Positions 52,689-60,912 of a stretch of 64,000 nt of DNA are shown here, in pieces. The notes beneath the pieces were generated by a model, which saw only the letters and a list, made by a program, of their open reading frames with translations, was not told the origin of the DNA and ran no database searches. The first letter of the stretch is position 1, and each line of letters begins with the position of its first letter. A program made the position numbers and the translations under genes. Source of the DNA: Lachnospiraceae bacterium (lineage in GTDB: Bacteria > Bacillota > Clostridia > Lachnospirales > Lachnospiraceae); the NCBI GenBank assembly GCA_015057115.1, contig SVEZ01000006.1:1-64000 (forward strand), read 5' to 3'.

Positions 52689-53774
52689 CTACAATGCAGA
52701 CATTTTGTAATCTAAATCTCCCACCAAAAAATTTCTATGATATGTACATGAGCATGCACTTGAATCGAATAATGCTATATTATATGCATCTCTATCAAAT
52801 GTACTGTAATATCTTACCCCATCATAACCACAAAACTTCGCAAAATCACTGATATACTGTGTCGGCAAATAATCTAGTTCACTATCCCAGCGGCTCATAG
52901 GTTTAGCTAAATCTCTCTCGATAGCACGCAATATTTGCTCATTAATCAAAAAATCAACTTTATCAGTATCTGTATAAAAAGGCGAATTGTGCGTTATAGA
53001 ACACAGATCCAAAACATTTATCTCTCTAATCAATTTAAAAGTAGCAATCGTTACATAATCAAAGGCATGAGCCCTTATTTCTTTCACCGTTGTCTTTTTT
53101 CTATTAGAAAGATATAAACAACTTTGTCCCTTGGAATTTGCTCGTCCTGCCGATGCAATGTCATCAGGAGGTGCCCACATTTCTTTTCTTGTAAACCCTG
53201 CACTTCCCTTTTCGTTCGATACTCGAGCTCTGTAAAATCGTTCACCCACTGGAATAGTTATCTTTGCAACCTTCAATATTTCGCTCAACAATTCCAAATT
53301 AATAAAATCATTGTGAAATCTATTCACATTCCTAAGACTCTTTTTGAACTCCTCCCATGTATGACTTCTCATAATAGAGTATTTTAACAGATATTCCTCA
53401 TCATATAGTTGCGGAATTCCCACAGGCTCAATAAGAATCTTTTCACTTAAGAACAACGAATTATCGACAATTCCCTTTACAATTTCAATCACCTTGTCCG
53501 GAGAACCAGAAAAAATACTCCACTCGTCACATAAACGCTCAGTAATTGTTTTCTTGTCACTTGAAGGATATGTACATGGTAATTCTGATTCCGGGACATA
53601 GATTTCAATAATAGAACCTAACATATCCTCAACCGTCGATTCATCACCATCTAAATCCGAATCATAAATCCATGTATCCAATTCACCACAAATAGGACAC
53701 TTTCCCCTATGACCAATCATTTCAATTGCTGCTTTTACCTCTTTATCATTAAAGCAGTCTATACAGCATATCAT
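52689..53774 (-). CDS. RES-domain protein with zinc-ribbon N-terminus
   Basis: The protein has 361 residues. The N-terminus has two Cys pairs (CCIDC and CPIC at ~3-6 and ~26-29), a probable zinc ribbon of the HEPN/RES-N-terminal type. The RES domain (~165-345) has RFYRARVSNEKG (Arg), CLYLSNRKKTTVKEIRAH (Tyr/Glu) and late CGYDGVRYYS. RES toxins degrade or phosphorolyse NAD+; longer RES proteins with this N-terminus occur in defence loci. The start overlaps the sce7725 stop as ATGA. Confidence 0.8.
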   Translation of the reverse strand: MICCIDCFNDKEVKAAIEMIGHRGKCPICGELDTWIYDSDLDGDESTVEDMLGSIIEIYVPESELPCTYPSSDKKTITERLCDEWSIFSGSPDKVIEIVKGIVDNSLFLSEKILIEPVGIPQLYDEEYLLKYSIMRSHTWEEFKKSLRNVNRFHNDFINLELLSEILKVAKITIPVGERFYRARVSNEKGSAGFTRKEMWAPPDDIASAGRANSKGQSCLYLSNRKKTTVKEIRAHAFDYVTIATFKLIREINVLDLCSITHNSPFYTDTDKVDFLINEQILRAIERDLAKPMSRWDSELDYLPTQYISDFAKFCGYDGVRYYSTFDRDAYNIALFDSSACSCTYHRNFLVGDLDYKMSAL

Positions 53775-54742
53775 TCATTCACCTCTAAATACTTCCCTAT
53801 TAATTCAAGATGATGCATAATAGAACATTTTTTTATCACCCCTAATCCAGGGAATTTACCGTTTGAATAGTAATCAAGCAAATTCTGTAAACCATTCGTC
53901 TTCGGAATGACATCAAAATGCTCCCAACTTAATAGATTTTGCATAGCCTCTGCAAATTTTCGTGCTGGGTCAGATATATTCTCATTTGATTCTGATACAA
54001 AATGGTGAACTCGTAGCTCACTTTTTTGTCCAAAATATAGAATATGAATTGCGACCGCTAATGGAGCAAATCCACTTTCTTCATAGGAATCACCTACTAT
54101 AGAATAATCGGAAAATCCTACATAACCACGTTTTCTATAAACTAAATGATTTCTACTAAATGGCTCATCTGGGTTCTCAATATAATCGACATTTCTCTTT
54201 GCCTTCACATATACGTCTTCTAAAATTACTGTTTCGCCAAATACCTCATCCTTAAAATCTTCATCCTTTGGAATAAAGGTATATCTTGCTACTAATCTAT
54301 CTCCATTCTCTTCATAATAATCAAAAGTATCATTACGTGTATTAATCAAAATAATATCTTCCAGATTTTTTTTACCCTCTAGACACTGCGAAATTATTCT
54401 GTCATCACACAAATATGCACTAATGACATGTGGATCCTTCAACAACTCTTTATATGATTCTAAAGTTGATTGCAATTTATCTTTTTTATCTTCGTCAGTC
54501 TCTTTGTCAATTTTCTTTTTCATTTCTTCGTAATCACTCCGAAATTTACCAACTTTAGGATTTTTAATAATGATTATTTTCCTATCAGCTTCGATAAATT
54601 TTGTTATGGTTGAAAAGAAAGTGCTATTACAACGCACTGGCTCAATAACAGGAATAATGGTATTATACAGCCTATCTGAATCTAGTAATTCCCTTAAGCA
54701 CAGTAATTCATTCTGTCTGCCCCTTAAATATGGAAAATACAC
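53771..54742 (-). CDS. sce7725 family protein
   Basis: The protein has 323 residues, beginning MYFPYLRGRQNELLCLREL, with IPVIEPVR and the C-terminal ILYFGQKSELRVHHFVSES and HLELIGKYLE segments. This is the sce7725 family, related to the 'beta family' proteins of phage-defence contexts, generally encoded next to sce7726. No catalytic motif is evident. It starts three bases after sce7726 and overlaps the RES gene, so the three genes are a tight operon. Confidence 0.75.
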   Translation of the reverse strand: MYFPYLRGRQNELLCLRELLDSDRLYNTIIPVIEPVRCNSTFFSTITKFIEADRKIIIIKNPKVGKFRSDYEEMKKKIDKETDEDKKDKLQSTLESYKELLKDPHVISAYLCDDRIISQCLEGKKNLEDIILINTRNDTFDYYEENGDRLVARYTFIPKDEDFKDEVFGETVILEDVYVKAKRNVDYIENPDEPFSRNHLVYRKRGYVGFSDYSIVGDSYEESGFAPLAVAIHILYFGQKSELRVHHFVSESNENISDPARKFAEAMQNLLSWEHFDVIPKTNGLQNLLDYYSNGKFPGLGVIKKCSIMHHLELIGKYLEVNE

Positions 54743-54745
54743 TCT

Positions 54746-55603
54746 CTACACCTCCACTTTTTTGTTTAAGAACTCATCTAAAGCATCATAATTTGATCTA
54801 TATTTCTTGGAAAAATATACATAAAAACTCAATTCATTTGGTACTCTTTTTTCAAATACATCCTCGATTGATAATATTGTTCTTTGTTTTAAGCAAATCA
54901 TTATTTTCTTCTGCAATCCAACAATATTGATTTTTTTAATCCAGCGTAAACATTCCCTATAATATTCAAAACTATTTACCTCTGGCAACTTACCAAAGTA
55001 GTCCAAAAGAATTTTTTCAAATTCCTTTTTTCGAAGTACTTGAAACATCACCTCATATGATAGCTCATCATTATTGCAATATGCCTTTTTTCTACAAATA
55101 AGCTTTCCCGATTTTGTAAGTTCAAAAATACCAACTTTACTATCTTTCAAAAATTCCTTGACTTTCTCCACTTGTCGCTTACTAACAACAACATTCACAT
55201 AGCTAAACACCTTGTAATAATCATTTATCTGGCTCTGAAGTCTTTGGAAATTATCTAAATCCGTTTTTATTTCATATACCACACCTTTTCCATTAATCAT
55301 TACAAAATCGGCTTTAGATTTGGAAATCGGCAATTCTGTCAAAGCTGCTGTATTATATAAATCATGTTTTTGTATTAACAATTGATTAAAAATAGTATTC
55401 TTATAATAATATTCATTTCTATACTCACTATTCATATATTCGTATATTCGACTGATTGCTTTACCGTATGTCAGTTCATCATTTTCTTTTACATAGCGAG
55501 ATATACATTTTAGGAAAGAATCAGGCACATGCTTTTTTTCAACCAGACTGTCAAAATACGGAACAGTGAAAACTTTTGTAATAAGAAATTGGTTTTTCTC
55601 CAT
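54746..55603 (-). CDS. sce7726 family protein, PD-(D/E)XK nuclease fold
   Basis: The protein has 285 residues. The central ISKSKADFVMINGKGVVYEIKTDLDNFQRLQSQINDYYKVF gives Asp, then E-x-K (YEIKTD), then the Gln/Tyr helix of a restriction-like nuclease; VNVVVSKRQVEKV follows. The sce7726 family is defined by this domain. It is first of the sce7726-sce7725-RES operon. Whether it cleaves DNA or RNA is not known. Confidence 0.8.
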   Translation of the reverse strand: MEKNQFLITKVFTVPYFDSLVEKKHVPDSFLKCISRYVKENDELTYGKAISRIYEYMNSEYRNEYYYKNTIFNQLLIQKHDLYNTAALTELPISKSKADFVMINGKGVVYEIKTDLDNFQRLQSQINDYYKVFSYVNVVVSKRQVEKVKEFLKDSKVGIFELTKSGKLICRKKAYCNNDELSYEVMFQVLRKKEFEKILLDYFGKLPEVNSFEYYRECLRWIKKINIVGLQKKIMICLKQRTILSIEDVFEKRVPNELSFYVYFSKKYRSNYDALDEFLNKKVEV

Positions 55604-55680
55604 GTAATGCCCTCCTTTCCCTCTTTAAATTCTACCATACATCCTGTCAATTCTCAATCTAATCTTTCTTACTTACTTTC

Positions 55681-56220
55681 TTACTTAGCCATCACCCACC
55701 ACACTCCCCAGCACACCGCTACCGCATATCCAACAGCCAATACCACATCCAACCCCCTCTTCCCAAACTCCTTCCACTTATACCTTCTGCCATAGCAATT
55801 TCCCTTTCTTTTTGGCTTAATATCCGTCCATATCTGCTGCCACAATGTTCTATTCTTCAACTTAGCGACCTCTTCCTCGAGTTCTCTTATGCTTCTGGTT
55901 TGCCAATTGCTGTTCTTGTTCTCTCTGCTTAACTGTCTCTCTGTATACCTCAAGTCGCTCTCTAATCGATTGTTTCTCTCCTGAAGCAGTTCCATCTCGA
56001 AGTTCTGCATCTGTATCTTCTCTTCCCATTCCTTTCTCTGCTCCTGGAATAACTTCTGGCTCTGTGACAACTGCTTCAATAGATTGTCTCTCTCCATTGT
56101 TACTGTCTGCACTGCCTGTGCCATTTCCTCCAACAGCTGCGATGATATCCCTGTAATATTGTTCGAGTTCTTCTTCTGATTCTCGATTTGATCTGATTTG
56201 ATTTTGTCTTTCAAATTCAT
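55681..56220 (-). CDS. MobB-like coiled-coil membrane protein nested in the relaxase gene
   Basis: The protein has 179 residues. A long coiled coil (~25-125: LLEEMAQAVQTVTMERDNLLKQLSQSQKLFQEQRKEWEEKIQ) is followed by a basic stretch and one C-terminal transmembrane helix (~158-176, LDVVLAVGYAVAVCWGVWWVM). AAGGAGG lies nine bases before the ATG. Its first 359 bases overlap the relaxase gene in another frame, recalling the nested mobB/mobD of ColE1-type plasmids. A mobilization accessory role is inferred. Confidence 0.75.
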   Translation of the reverse strand: MNLKDKIKSDQIENQKKNSNNITGISSQLLEEMAQAVQTVTMERDNLLKQLSQSQKLFQEQRKEWEEKIQMQNFEMELLQERNNRLESDLRYTERQLSRENKNSNWQTRSIRELEEEVAKLKNRTLWQQIWTDIKPKRKGNCYGRRYKWKEFGKRGLDVVLAVGYAVAVCWGVWWVMAK

Positions 56221-57010
56221 CTGTCAACGCCTCCTTTGTAATGTTCATATGAAATGTCTTTGAGATATTACTATCTCTAACTTTCTTTCCTTCTTCATTT
56301 TCAAAAGTAATGTTCTTCCTAGAATCCTTCCATGTAACTTTCCAGCCTTTTTGTGCCATCTTCTCTATGAATTCCTCCTTGCCGGCACAATCCTCCATAA
56401 CCTCCATACATGCAATTGCACAAGCTGCTACATGGCTTTCCTTTGCCTCATTAGCTAATAGATGATATTTATCTTTGCTCCATGCAATCACATGTCCTTC
56501 TTCCAAATCCTTGCCATAGAAATCCTTACCTTTTGTTGCAACAGTCAGGCTTCTCTGTCTGCACATTTCATTCGTAAATTGCTTCATTCTCTCCAAGTCT
56601 GCTCGACTGTTATGAAGTTTATGTCCGTCCTCATAGCTGACAGTATTTGTCACCAGATGAACATGCACATGATTCCTGTCCTTATGAACTCCAATCAAGG
56701 TTTGAAAACCCTGAAACCATTTCTCGGCGAATGCCTTTCCAAATTCCAAGGCCTCCTGCAAAGAAATCTGCTCATCCTTATGCCATGAAATAATATTGTG
56801 TGCGTACATTCTGCCGGAATCTTTTCCCCATATTTTCTTCTCATCAAGGAAACATTTATATACCGAATCGTATGTCAACTCTTCCGGAGCCGGTCCGGTA
56901 ACATATACCAATGCCTGCTCCGTCTTATGTTCTTGCAAGACATATTCAATACAGTTTCTCATGGCTGCATGTGTTTTCGTTGACTTATTGATTGTCTTAT
57001 TAATTGCCAA
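55862..57010 (-). CDS. Relaxase/mobilization nuclease (MobA-like)
   Basis: The protein has 382 residues. The N-terminal domain has INKSTKTHAAMRNCIEYVLQEHKT, the metal-binding triad RNHVHVHLVTN and a later GWKVTWKDSRKNITFENEEGKKVRD. It nicks oriT and leads DNA transfer, as in MOBP relaxases of IMEs. The start is TTG (57008-57010) with GGGAGGGAG seven bases before, overlapping the MobC end by 52 bases. The C-terminus (~285-382) is hydrophilic and shares its DNA with the nested gene. Confidence 0.85.
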   Translation of the reverse strand: MAINKTINKSTKTHAAMRNCIEYVLQEHKTEQALVYVTGPAPEELTYDSVYKCFLDEKKIWGKDSGRMYAHNIISWHKDEQISLQEALEFGKAFAEKWFQGFQTLIGVHKDRNHVHVHLVTNTVSYEDGHKLHNSRADLERMKQFTNEMCRQRSLTVATKGKDFYGKDLEEGHVIAWSKDKYHLLANEAKESHVAACAIACMEVMEDCAGKEEFIEKMAQKGWKVTWKDSRKNITFENEEGKKVRDSNISKTFHMNITKEALTDEFERQNQIRSNRESEEELEQYYRDIIAAVGGNGTGSADSNNGERQSIEAVVTEPEVIPGAEKGMGREDTDAELRDGTASGEKQSIRERLEVYRETVKQREQEQQLANQKHKRTRGRGR

Positions 57011-57339
57011 ATGACTTCTCCCTCCCTTCTTAAATTGCTTATCTGATTAGTCATCTTCGACAGTTCATTAATACTGGCAATTTGTCCAGTTGCATTCGCC
57101 ATATGTGCCACTTGATTGATATTTGTTGGCATACCTCGAAGTTGCTTCAGCAAATCAGCCATCAAAGAATTACTTCTCTTTAGTTCACTGATTTCTTCTT
57201 CCGTTGTAATTGTTGCTTCTTTCAAAGCACTAATCATCACGTTCTGCCTTGTCTGGCCTGACCTCTGCATCTTGTCCAGAAGCAAAGCATATTCTTCATC
57301 ATTCATCCATATCTTAATTTGATGTGTTCTTTTTCGCAT
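56959..57339 (-). CDS. MobC-like mobilization protein
   Basis: The protein has 126 residues: RKRTHQIKIWMNDEEYALLLDKMQRSGQTRQNVMISALKEA at the N-terminus suggests a ribbon-helix-helix DNA-binding fold. NINQVAHMANATGQI and NLRREGEVIWQLIRQ are the usual MobC signatures. It binds oriT and assists the relaxase. It lies directly before and overlapping the relaxase gene. Confidence 0.85.
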   Translation of the reverse strand: MRKRTHQIKIWMNDEEYALLLDKMQRSGQTRQNVMISALKEATITTEEEISELKRSNSLMADLLKQLRGMPTNINQVAHMANATGQIASINELSKMTNQISNLRREGEVIWQLIRQSISQRKHMQP

Positions 57340-57778
57340 TAATCATCACCTCTCTTCTCTAATGCGATTAAGTATATTTTCACTTTTGGTCCAATGGGCC
57401 AATACTGTCTGCAAACGTTCTCTGATGGGGTGCAGGTGCTAAACAATTCCAATACAAAATTATTTTCAATAATAGGAATGTTTCTTTGCCCCTAGCAGAT
57501 GGATTGATGGGATTGAGAGACTTCCGGTGGATGTCTCGAAATTCCACCAACACATCTGCGGCTCCGGATTGCAAAGGGTGAAACTCTTGCCTATCATCTC
57601 CAAATTCACGTTGGATGATAAAGCGGATGACATTCCGTCAGGAATGCTATCCAGCTTCATCGTCCATAAGAGGATTAGTGGAAAGATAATCGCCTCCCCT
57701 TGCTAGAGGCGATTATCTTTTCACGGTGGGGATGATAGTGGTTTTGGGAATGCCACAGACAGAATTACCCCAGGCACC
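57340..57778. other. Gene-free region, candidate oriT or origin
   Basis: This 439-base stretch separates MobC from RepA. It has several inverted repeats: GAGAC/GTCTC around 57507-57540, CATTCC/GGAATG near 57630-57650, and the long terminator-like stem at 57682-57720. Small frames here lack ribosome sites. Its position upstream of mobC and downstream of repA suits oriT or a replication origin, but no known nic site was recognised. Confidence 0.4.
57682..57725. terminator. Long hairpin downstream of repA
   Basis: A 15-bp perfect stem AAAGATAATCGCCTC/GAGGCGATTATCTTT with a 9-base loop lies past the repA stop. The plus strand continues with T; the minus strand has TCTTTCC. It is probably a terminator, working best on the plus strand. 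Confidence 0.65.
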
Positions 57779-58741
57779 TTATTCATCAGTACCTGGGGCA
57801 TTCCATCTGTGAAGATTTCCATTCTTTGATAAATATTGAGTAGATTGTGTCATGCATTGGCGATATAATCCCTTGATATGGTACATGGTTCCATTCATCA
57901 CCGGATTAGCATTCATCAAGAATTGGTCGATGTAAGACCACACCACCGCATATCGTAAATTCTTTTCGAATACACTTTTTAATAAAGCACTTGATTTGTA
58001 ATCCGGTTGCTCTGGCATCCCCAAATTGAACTGCTTATCATTTGGAGCCATGAAAACCTCGAATGTAAGAATTCTCACAATATCATCTAAAACACAATTT
58101 ACTTCAATATCTTCCTTTTCTGCGATTAATTCATATTGAATGAGTGTTTTGATATGTTCCTCAATCATATCCTCATTCATATCTGCATGATGTGATTTGA
58201 TAGATTCATATTTCTCATTCTTTTTGTTATTAGTATTACTCGTGGGTAATTCTTGCACCTCCGTTGGAAATTCTTTCACTTCCGGCGTAAAATTTTTCCC
58301 ATCCAAGGGTAATATTTTCCCCCTGCCTTCTTCTTGGAAGTGTAAATTTTGCACTTCCACACTGGTTTCATATTCCGGCTTTAGTATATATATTTTATTT
58401 GGTTTGTTGCACCCCTGATGAACAACATCAATCAATCCTATCTCTCGCAGTCGCTTAATACAATTCTTTACCGTTTTATCGCTGACAGTGGCTTCCGTAG
58501 CAAGAGACCGCTCATCAAAGTAGATATACACAAAACCATCCTTGTCTACCATTCCATTCTTTACAGATAATAGAAACCGGTTATATATCAGCATATAAAT
58601 GGTTCGATCATTGTTATTCATGCCTTTTTGATACTTTCCTTTATACAATTGTTTTGGTTGCTGATAGAATTCGAAGGAAGAGGCATCCTCGATTCGATGC
58701 CTTCTTACCATCAATTCTGCAATAGTTGCTTCGCTGGACAA
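57779..58741 (-). CDS. repA: RepA_N-family replication initiator
   Basis: The protein has 320 residues. The N-terminal domain (~22-125: FYQQPKQLYKGKYQKGMNNNDRTIYMLIYNRFLLS, KDGFVYIYFDERSLATEATVSDKTVKNCIKRLREIGLI) is the RepA_N winged-helix initiator. The C-terminal part (~190-320) resembles the DUF6017 region of such proteins. It lets the excised circle replicate. TTG start (58739-58741) just after the integrase stop, with AGGGGGTG before it, so the two are coupled. Confidence 0.82.
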   Translation of the reverse strand: MSSEATIAELMVRRHRIEDASSFEFYQQPKQLYKGKYQKGMNNNDRTIYMLIYNRFLLSVKNGMVDKDGFVYIYFDERSLATEATVSDKTVKNCIKRLREIGLIDVVHQGCNKPNKIYILKPEYETSVEVQNLHFQEEGRGKILPLDGKNFTPEVKEFPTEVQELPTSNTNNKKNEKYESIKSHHADMNEDMIEEHIKTLIQYELIAEKEDIEVNCVLDDIVRILTFEVFMAPNDKQFNLGMPEQPDYKSSALLKSVFEKNLRYAVVWSYIDQFLMNANPVMNGTMYHIKGLYRQCMTQSTQYLSKNGNLHRWNAPGTDE

Positions 58742-59929
58742 TTATTCACCCCCTTTTTTAGCATCCGGGGATTGTGCACCATTGGAATCCTTGTTATAAT
58801 CGACTTGTCTAAGGTTGATATTTGAGGATTCGTCTTCAGATATCACACAGTCCTGGTGCTCAGTGCTACCGGGACTTTTTATATACTCACTATCTAAAAG
58901 ATTTGCAATCTTTCTTCTTTGGTTTGAATACAAGTGTCCATAGGTATTCAAGGTTATCTTAATATCTTTGTGCCCAAGTCGTTCTTTGATGAAAATCGGC
59001 TCTACACCTTTATATATTAGGTGTGCCACATGACTGTGCCTCAAATCATGCACTCGAATATTTTTTACCCCCGCCTTCTTTATATGGTTCTTCATCTTGT
59101 GTTGAACTGCTTCCTGCACTATAGGGAATAATCTTTCATCATCCGGCATTCCATATAATCCATCCACAAATTCTTTTATTTCTTTCGAAAGAAACTCCGG
59201 TATTTCCACCACTCTAACAGATTGTTTCGTTTTTGGTTCAGTAATTACATCCTGCCTACCGATTCTATAATAGGTCTTTGTAATGCTAATCTGATTATTA
59301 ATCAAATCCACATCGCCTTTTGTTAAGGCTAACAGTTCTCCAATTCGACAACCTGTCCAAAACAAGATTTCAAAAATGATATAGTATCTCGTTCCCTGTT
59401 CTATGGTCTCAATGAATTTTCGATATTCGTCTATTGTCCAGAAATACAAACTTCTTGAATCTGAATTACCCATTCGTTTCACTTTCTTGCAAGGATTTAC
59501 ATGAAGATCATATACTCTGCTAGCATGTGTGAATAAACTAGTCAGCTGATTCTGTATCATTCTTAAGTAACTATCTGAAAATCCTTTTGTCTGCATCTCA
59601 TTCTGCCATTGTATGATATGATGTGCCGTCACCTCACTCATCATGCAATCTCCAAAGTAAGGAATAATGTGCTGTTCCATCATATAACGCTTATTCTTTA
59701 TGGTCCTGTCCTTTAACTCATTCTGCTTGTCCTCAAAATAGACTTCTATGAATTCTCTCAGCTTCATATCCATACTCTTTACACTATTCAGTTTTTTCTG
59801 TCGTTCAAACTCCAACGCTTCACGTTTTGTTTCAAAACCACGCTTTCTGCGCTTCTTCTTTTCTCCTTTAGCGTTCGTCTCAAACCATTGAGCCGTCCAC
59901 TTCTTGGTATCTTTTTCTTTATAAGCCAT
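58742..59929 (-). CDS. int: Tyrosine integrase, Tn916 type
   Basis: The protein has 395 residues. An arm-binding domain (~1-50, KKWTAQWFETNAKGEKKKRRKRGFETKREA) and core-binding domain (~55-165) precede the catalytic domain: Arg in TGCRIGELLALT, HDLRHSHVAH, GHKDIKITLNTYGHLY with the nucleophile Tyr. It recombines the 53-bp tuf 3' end with the circular element. It is the first gene after xis and is followed directly by repA. Confidence 0.92.
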   Translation of the reverse strand: MAYKEKDTKKWTAQWFETNAKGEKKKRRKRGFETKREALEFERQKKLNSVKSMDMKLREFIEVYFEDKQNELKDRTIKNKRYMMEQHIIPYFGDCMMSEVTAHHIIQWQNEMQTKGFSDSYLRMIQNQLTSLFTHASRVYDLHVNPCKKVKRMGNSDSRSLYFWTIDEYRKFIETIEQGTRYYIIFEILFWTGCRIGELLALTKGDVDLINNQISITKTYYRIGRQDVITEPKTKQSVRVVEIPEFLSKEIKEFVDGLYGMPDDERLFPIVQEAVQHKMKNHIKKAGVKNIRVHDLRHSHVAHLIYKGVEPIFIKERLGHKDIKITLNTYGHLYSNQRRKIANLLDSEYIKSPGSTEHQDCVISEDESSNINLRQVDYNKDSNGAQSPDAKKGGE

Positions 59930-59943
59930 ATCTGCTCCTTTCT

Positions 59944-60138
59944 TTAGTTTGTTGCTAATTCATAGCCATACATCTTTTTCGCCCAATAGGCCTTTGGAAT
60001 TCTTCCAGCCATAGTAATATAGCCTTCAGCTGCTAATTCTTTGTTCATACGTTTTACAATTTTATATGCATGAGACTTTGAACATTCCAACTCCTTAGCG
60101 ACTTCTTCTGCGCTCATCATATAATGATAATTTGCCAT
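59944..60138 (-). CDS. xis: Excisionase-like DNA-binding protein
   Basis: This encodes 64 residues: MSAEEVAKELECSKSHAYKIVKRMNKELAAEGYITMAGRIPKAYWAKKMYG is a helix-turn-helix of the ICE excisionase/regulator type. The start is the ATG at 60138, with AGGAGG ten bases before. It lies 14 bases before int and divergently from the XRE repressor, the usual excision control layout. Confidence 0.75.
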   Translation of the reverse strand: MANYHYMMSAEEVAKELECSKSHAYKIVKRMNKELAAEGYITMAGRIPKAYWAKKMYGYELATN

Positions 60139-60181
60139 TCTTTTCATCCCTCCTTTTATATTTACGTTTCTTGTATTTTGC

Positions 60182-60344
60182 AATTTACGAATATCGTATG
60201 TCTAATATATCACTTACTATTTATATTGTCAATACATCGTACAACGCATTATTACGTTTTTCGTAATTCTGTACTATAAAATTTTCTCTTTTATGTTTTT
60301 CGTAAATGTGATAAGATAGTAATATATTTATGTATTTCGTAAAT
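60182..60344. promoter_or_regulatory. Operator array between xis and xre
   Basis: Four copies of a TTACGTTTTTCGTAAAT-like site lie in the divergent region: 60251-60267, 60291-60307 and 60328-60344 on the plus strand, and 60182-60199 inverted. Each has TACG/CGTA-type half sites. They probably bind the XRE repressor and control both xis-int and xre. Confidence 0.6.
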
Positions 60345-60373
60345 TATTTTTGTATGAACATGGGAGGCTTCTT

Positions 60374-60856
60374 ATGGGAGATGGAATAAAGCTCAAGAAA
60401 TATTTAGATGAAAAAGGCACCAATGTCCGTCAAATTGCAAAAGCAACCGGAATTAGTGCCACTACGTTATACACCATTATTCAAAAGGATTCAAATATCA
60501 GATTTGATTTTGCGCTCAGATTAGCAAATGAATTGGAAATTGATGTGAACGAAATTTGTTCTGCAGTACCATTTTCCGGCGAATTGAAAGAAGAAGAAAT
60601 CTATCCAACTCTTCCGAATGGTTTAAATGGTGCCTTGGACTCCAGTAGAGTAAAGACATACTTAAAAAATTCTATGTATCCTCTTATGCATTTATTTGGA
60701 AAGAACAGCATGCCGGATGTAGATAATCTCTTAACATCCTTCTACCAGCTTGATGATGAAGCCAGGAAGGAAGTTGTTGAAACAATACAGTTCAAGCTGC
60801 AGTATCACAAGGATCCTGAACGTGCAGAGCAGATAAAACAAATAAAAGGTTGGTAA
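60374..60856 (+). CDS. XRE-family repressor of the element
   Basis: This encodes 160 residues: KLKKYLDEKGTNVRQIAKATGISATTLYTIIQKDSNIRFDFALRLANELEI is the helix-turn-helix, and the C-terminal SFYQLDDEARKEVVETIQFKL segment is common in such repressors. The ATG at 60374 has GGGAGG six bases before. It is the likely controller of the element's lysogeny-like state, reading the operator array upstream. A terminator follows. Confidence 0.88.
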   Translation: MGDGIKLKKYLDEKGTNVRQIAKATGISATTLYTIIQKDSNIRFDFALRLANELEIDVNEICSAVPFSGELKEEEIYPTLPNGLNGALDSSRVKTYLKNSMYPLMHLFGKNSMPDVDNLLTSFYQLDDEARKEVVETIQFKLQYHKDPERAEQIKQIKGW

Positions 60857-60860
60857 AATG

Positions 60861-60890
60861 AAAGAGACACCGTCAAGTGTCTCTTTCTTC
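60861..60890 (+). terminator. Terminator of the element's XRE gene
   Basis: The stem AAAGAGACAC/GTGTCTCTTT with a 6-base loop continues into CTTC; it lies five bases after the stop. Confidence 0.85.
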
Positions 60891-60912
60891 TACATATTAC
60901 CAGATTGATATT

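Noticed and set aside
57380-57660. Two overlapping 64-codon minus-strand frames between mobC and repA
   Set aside because: No ribosome sites and no recognisable domains; the region is better explained as structured non-coding DNA.
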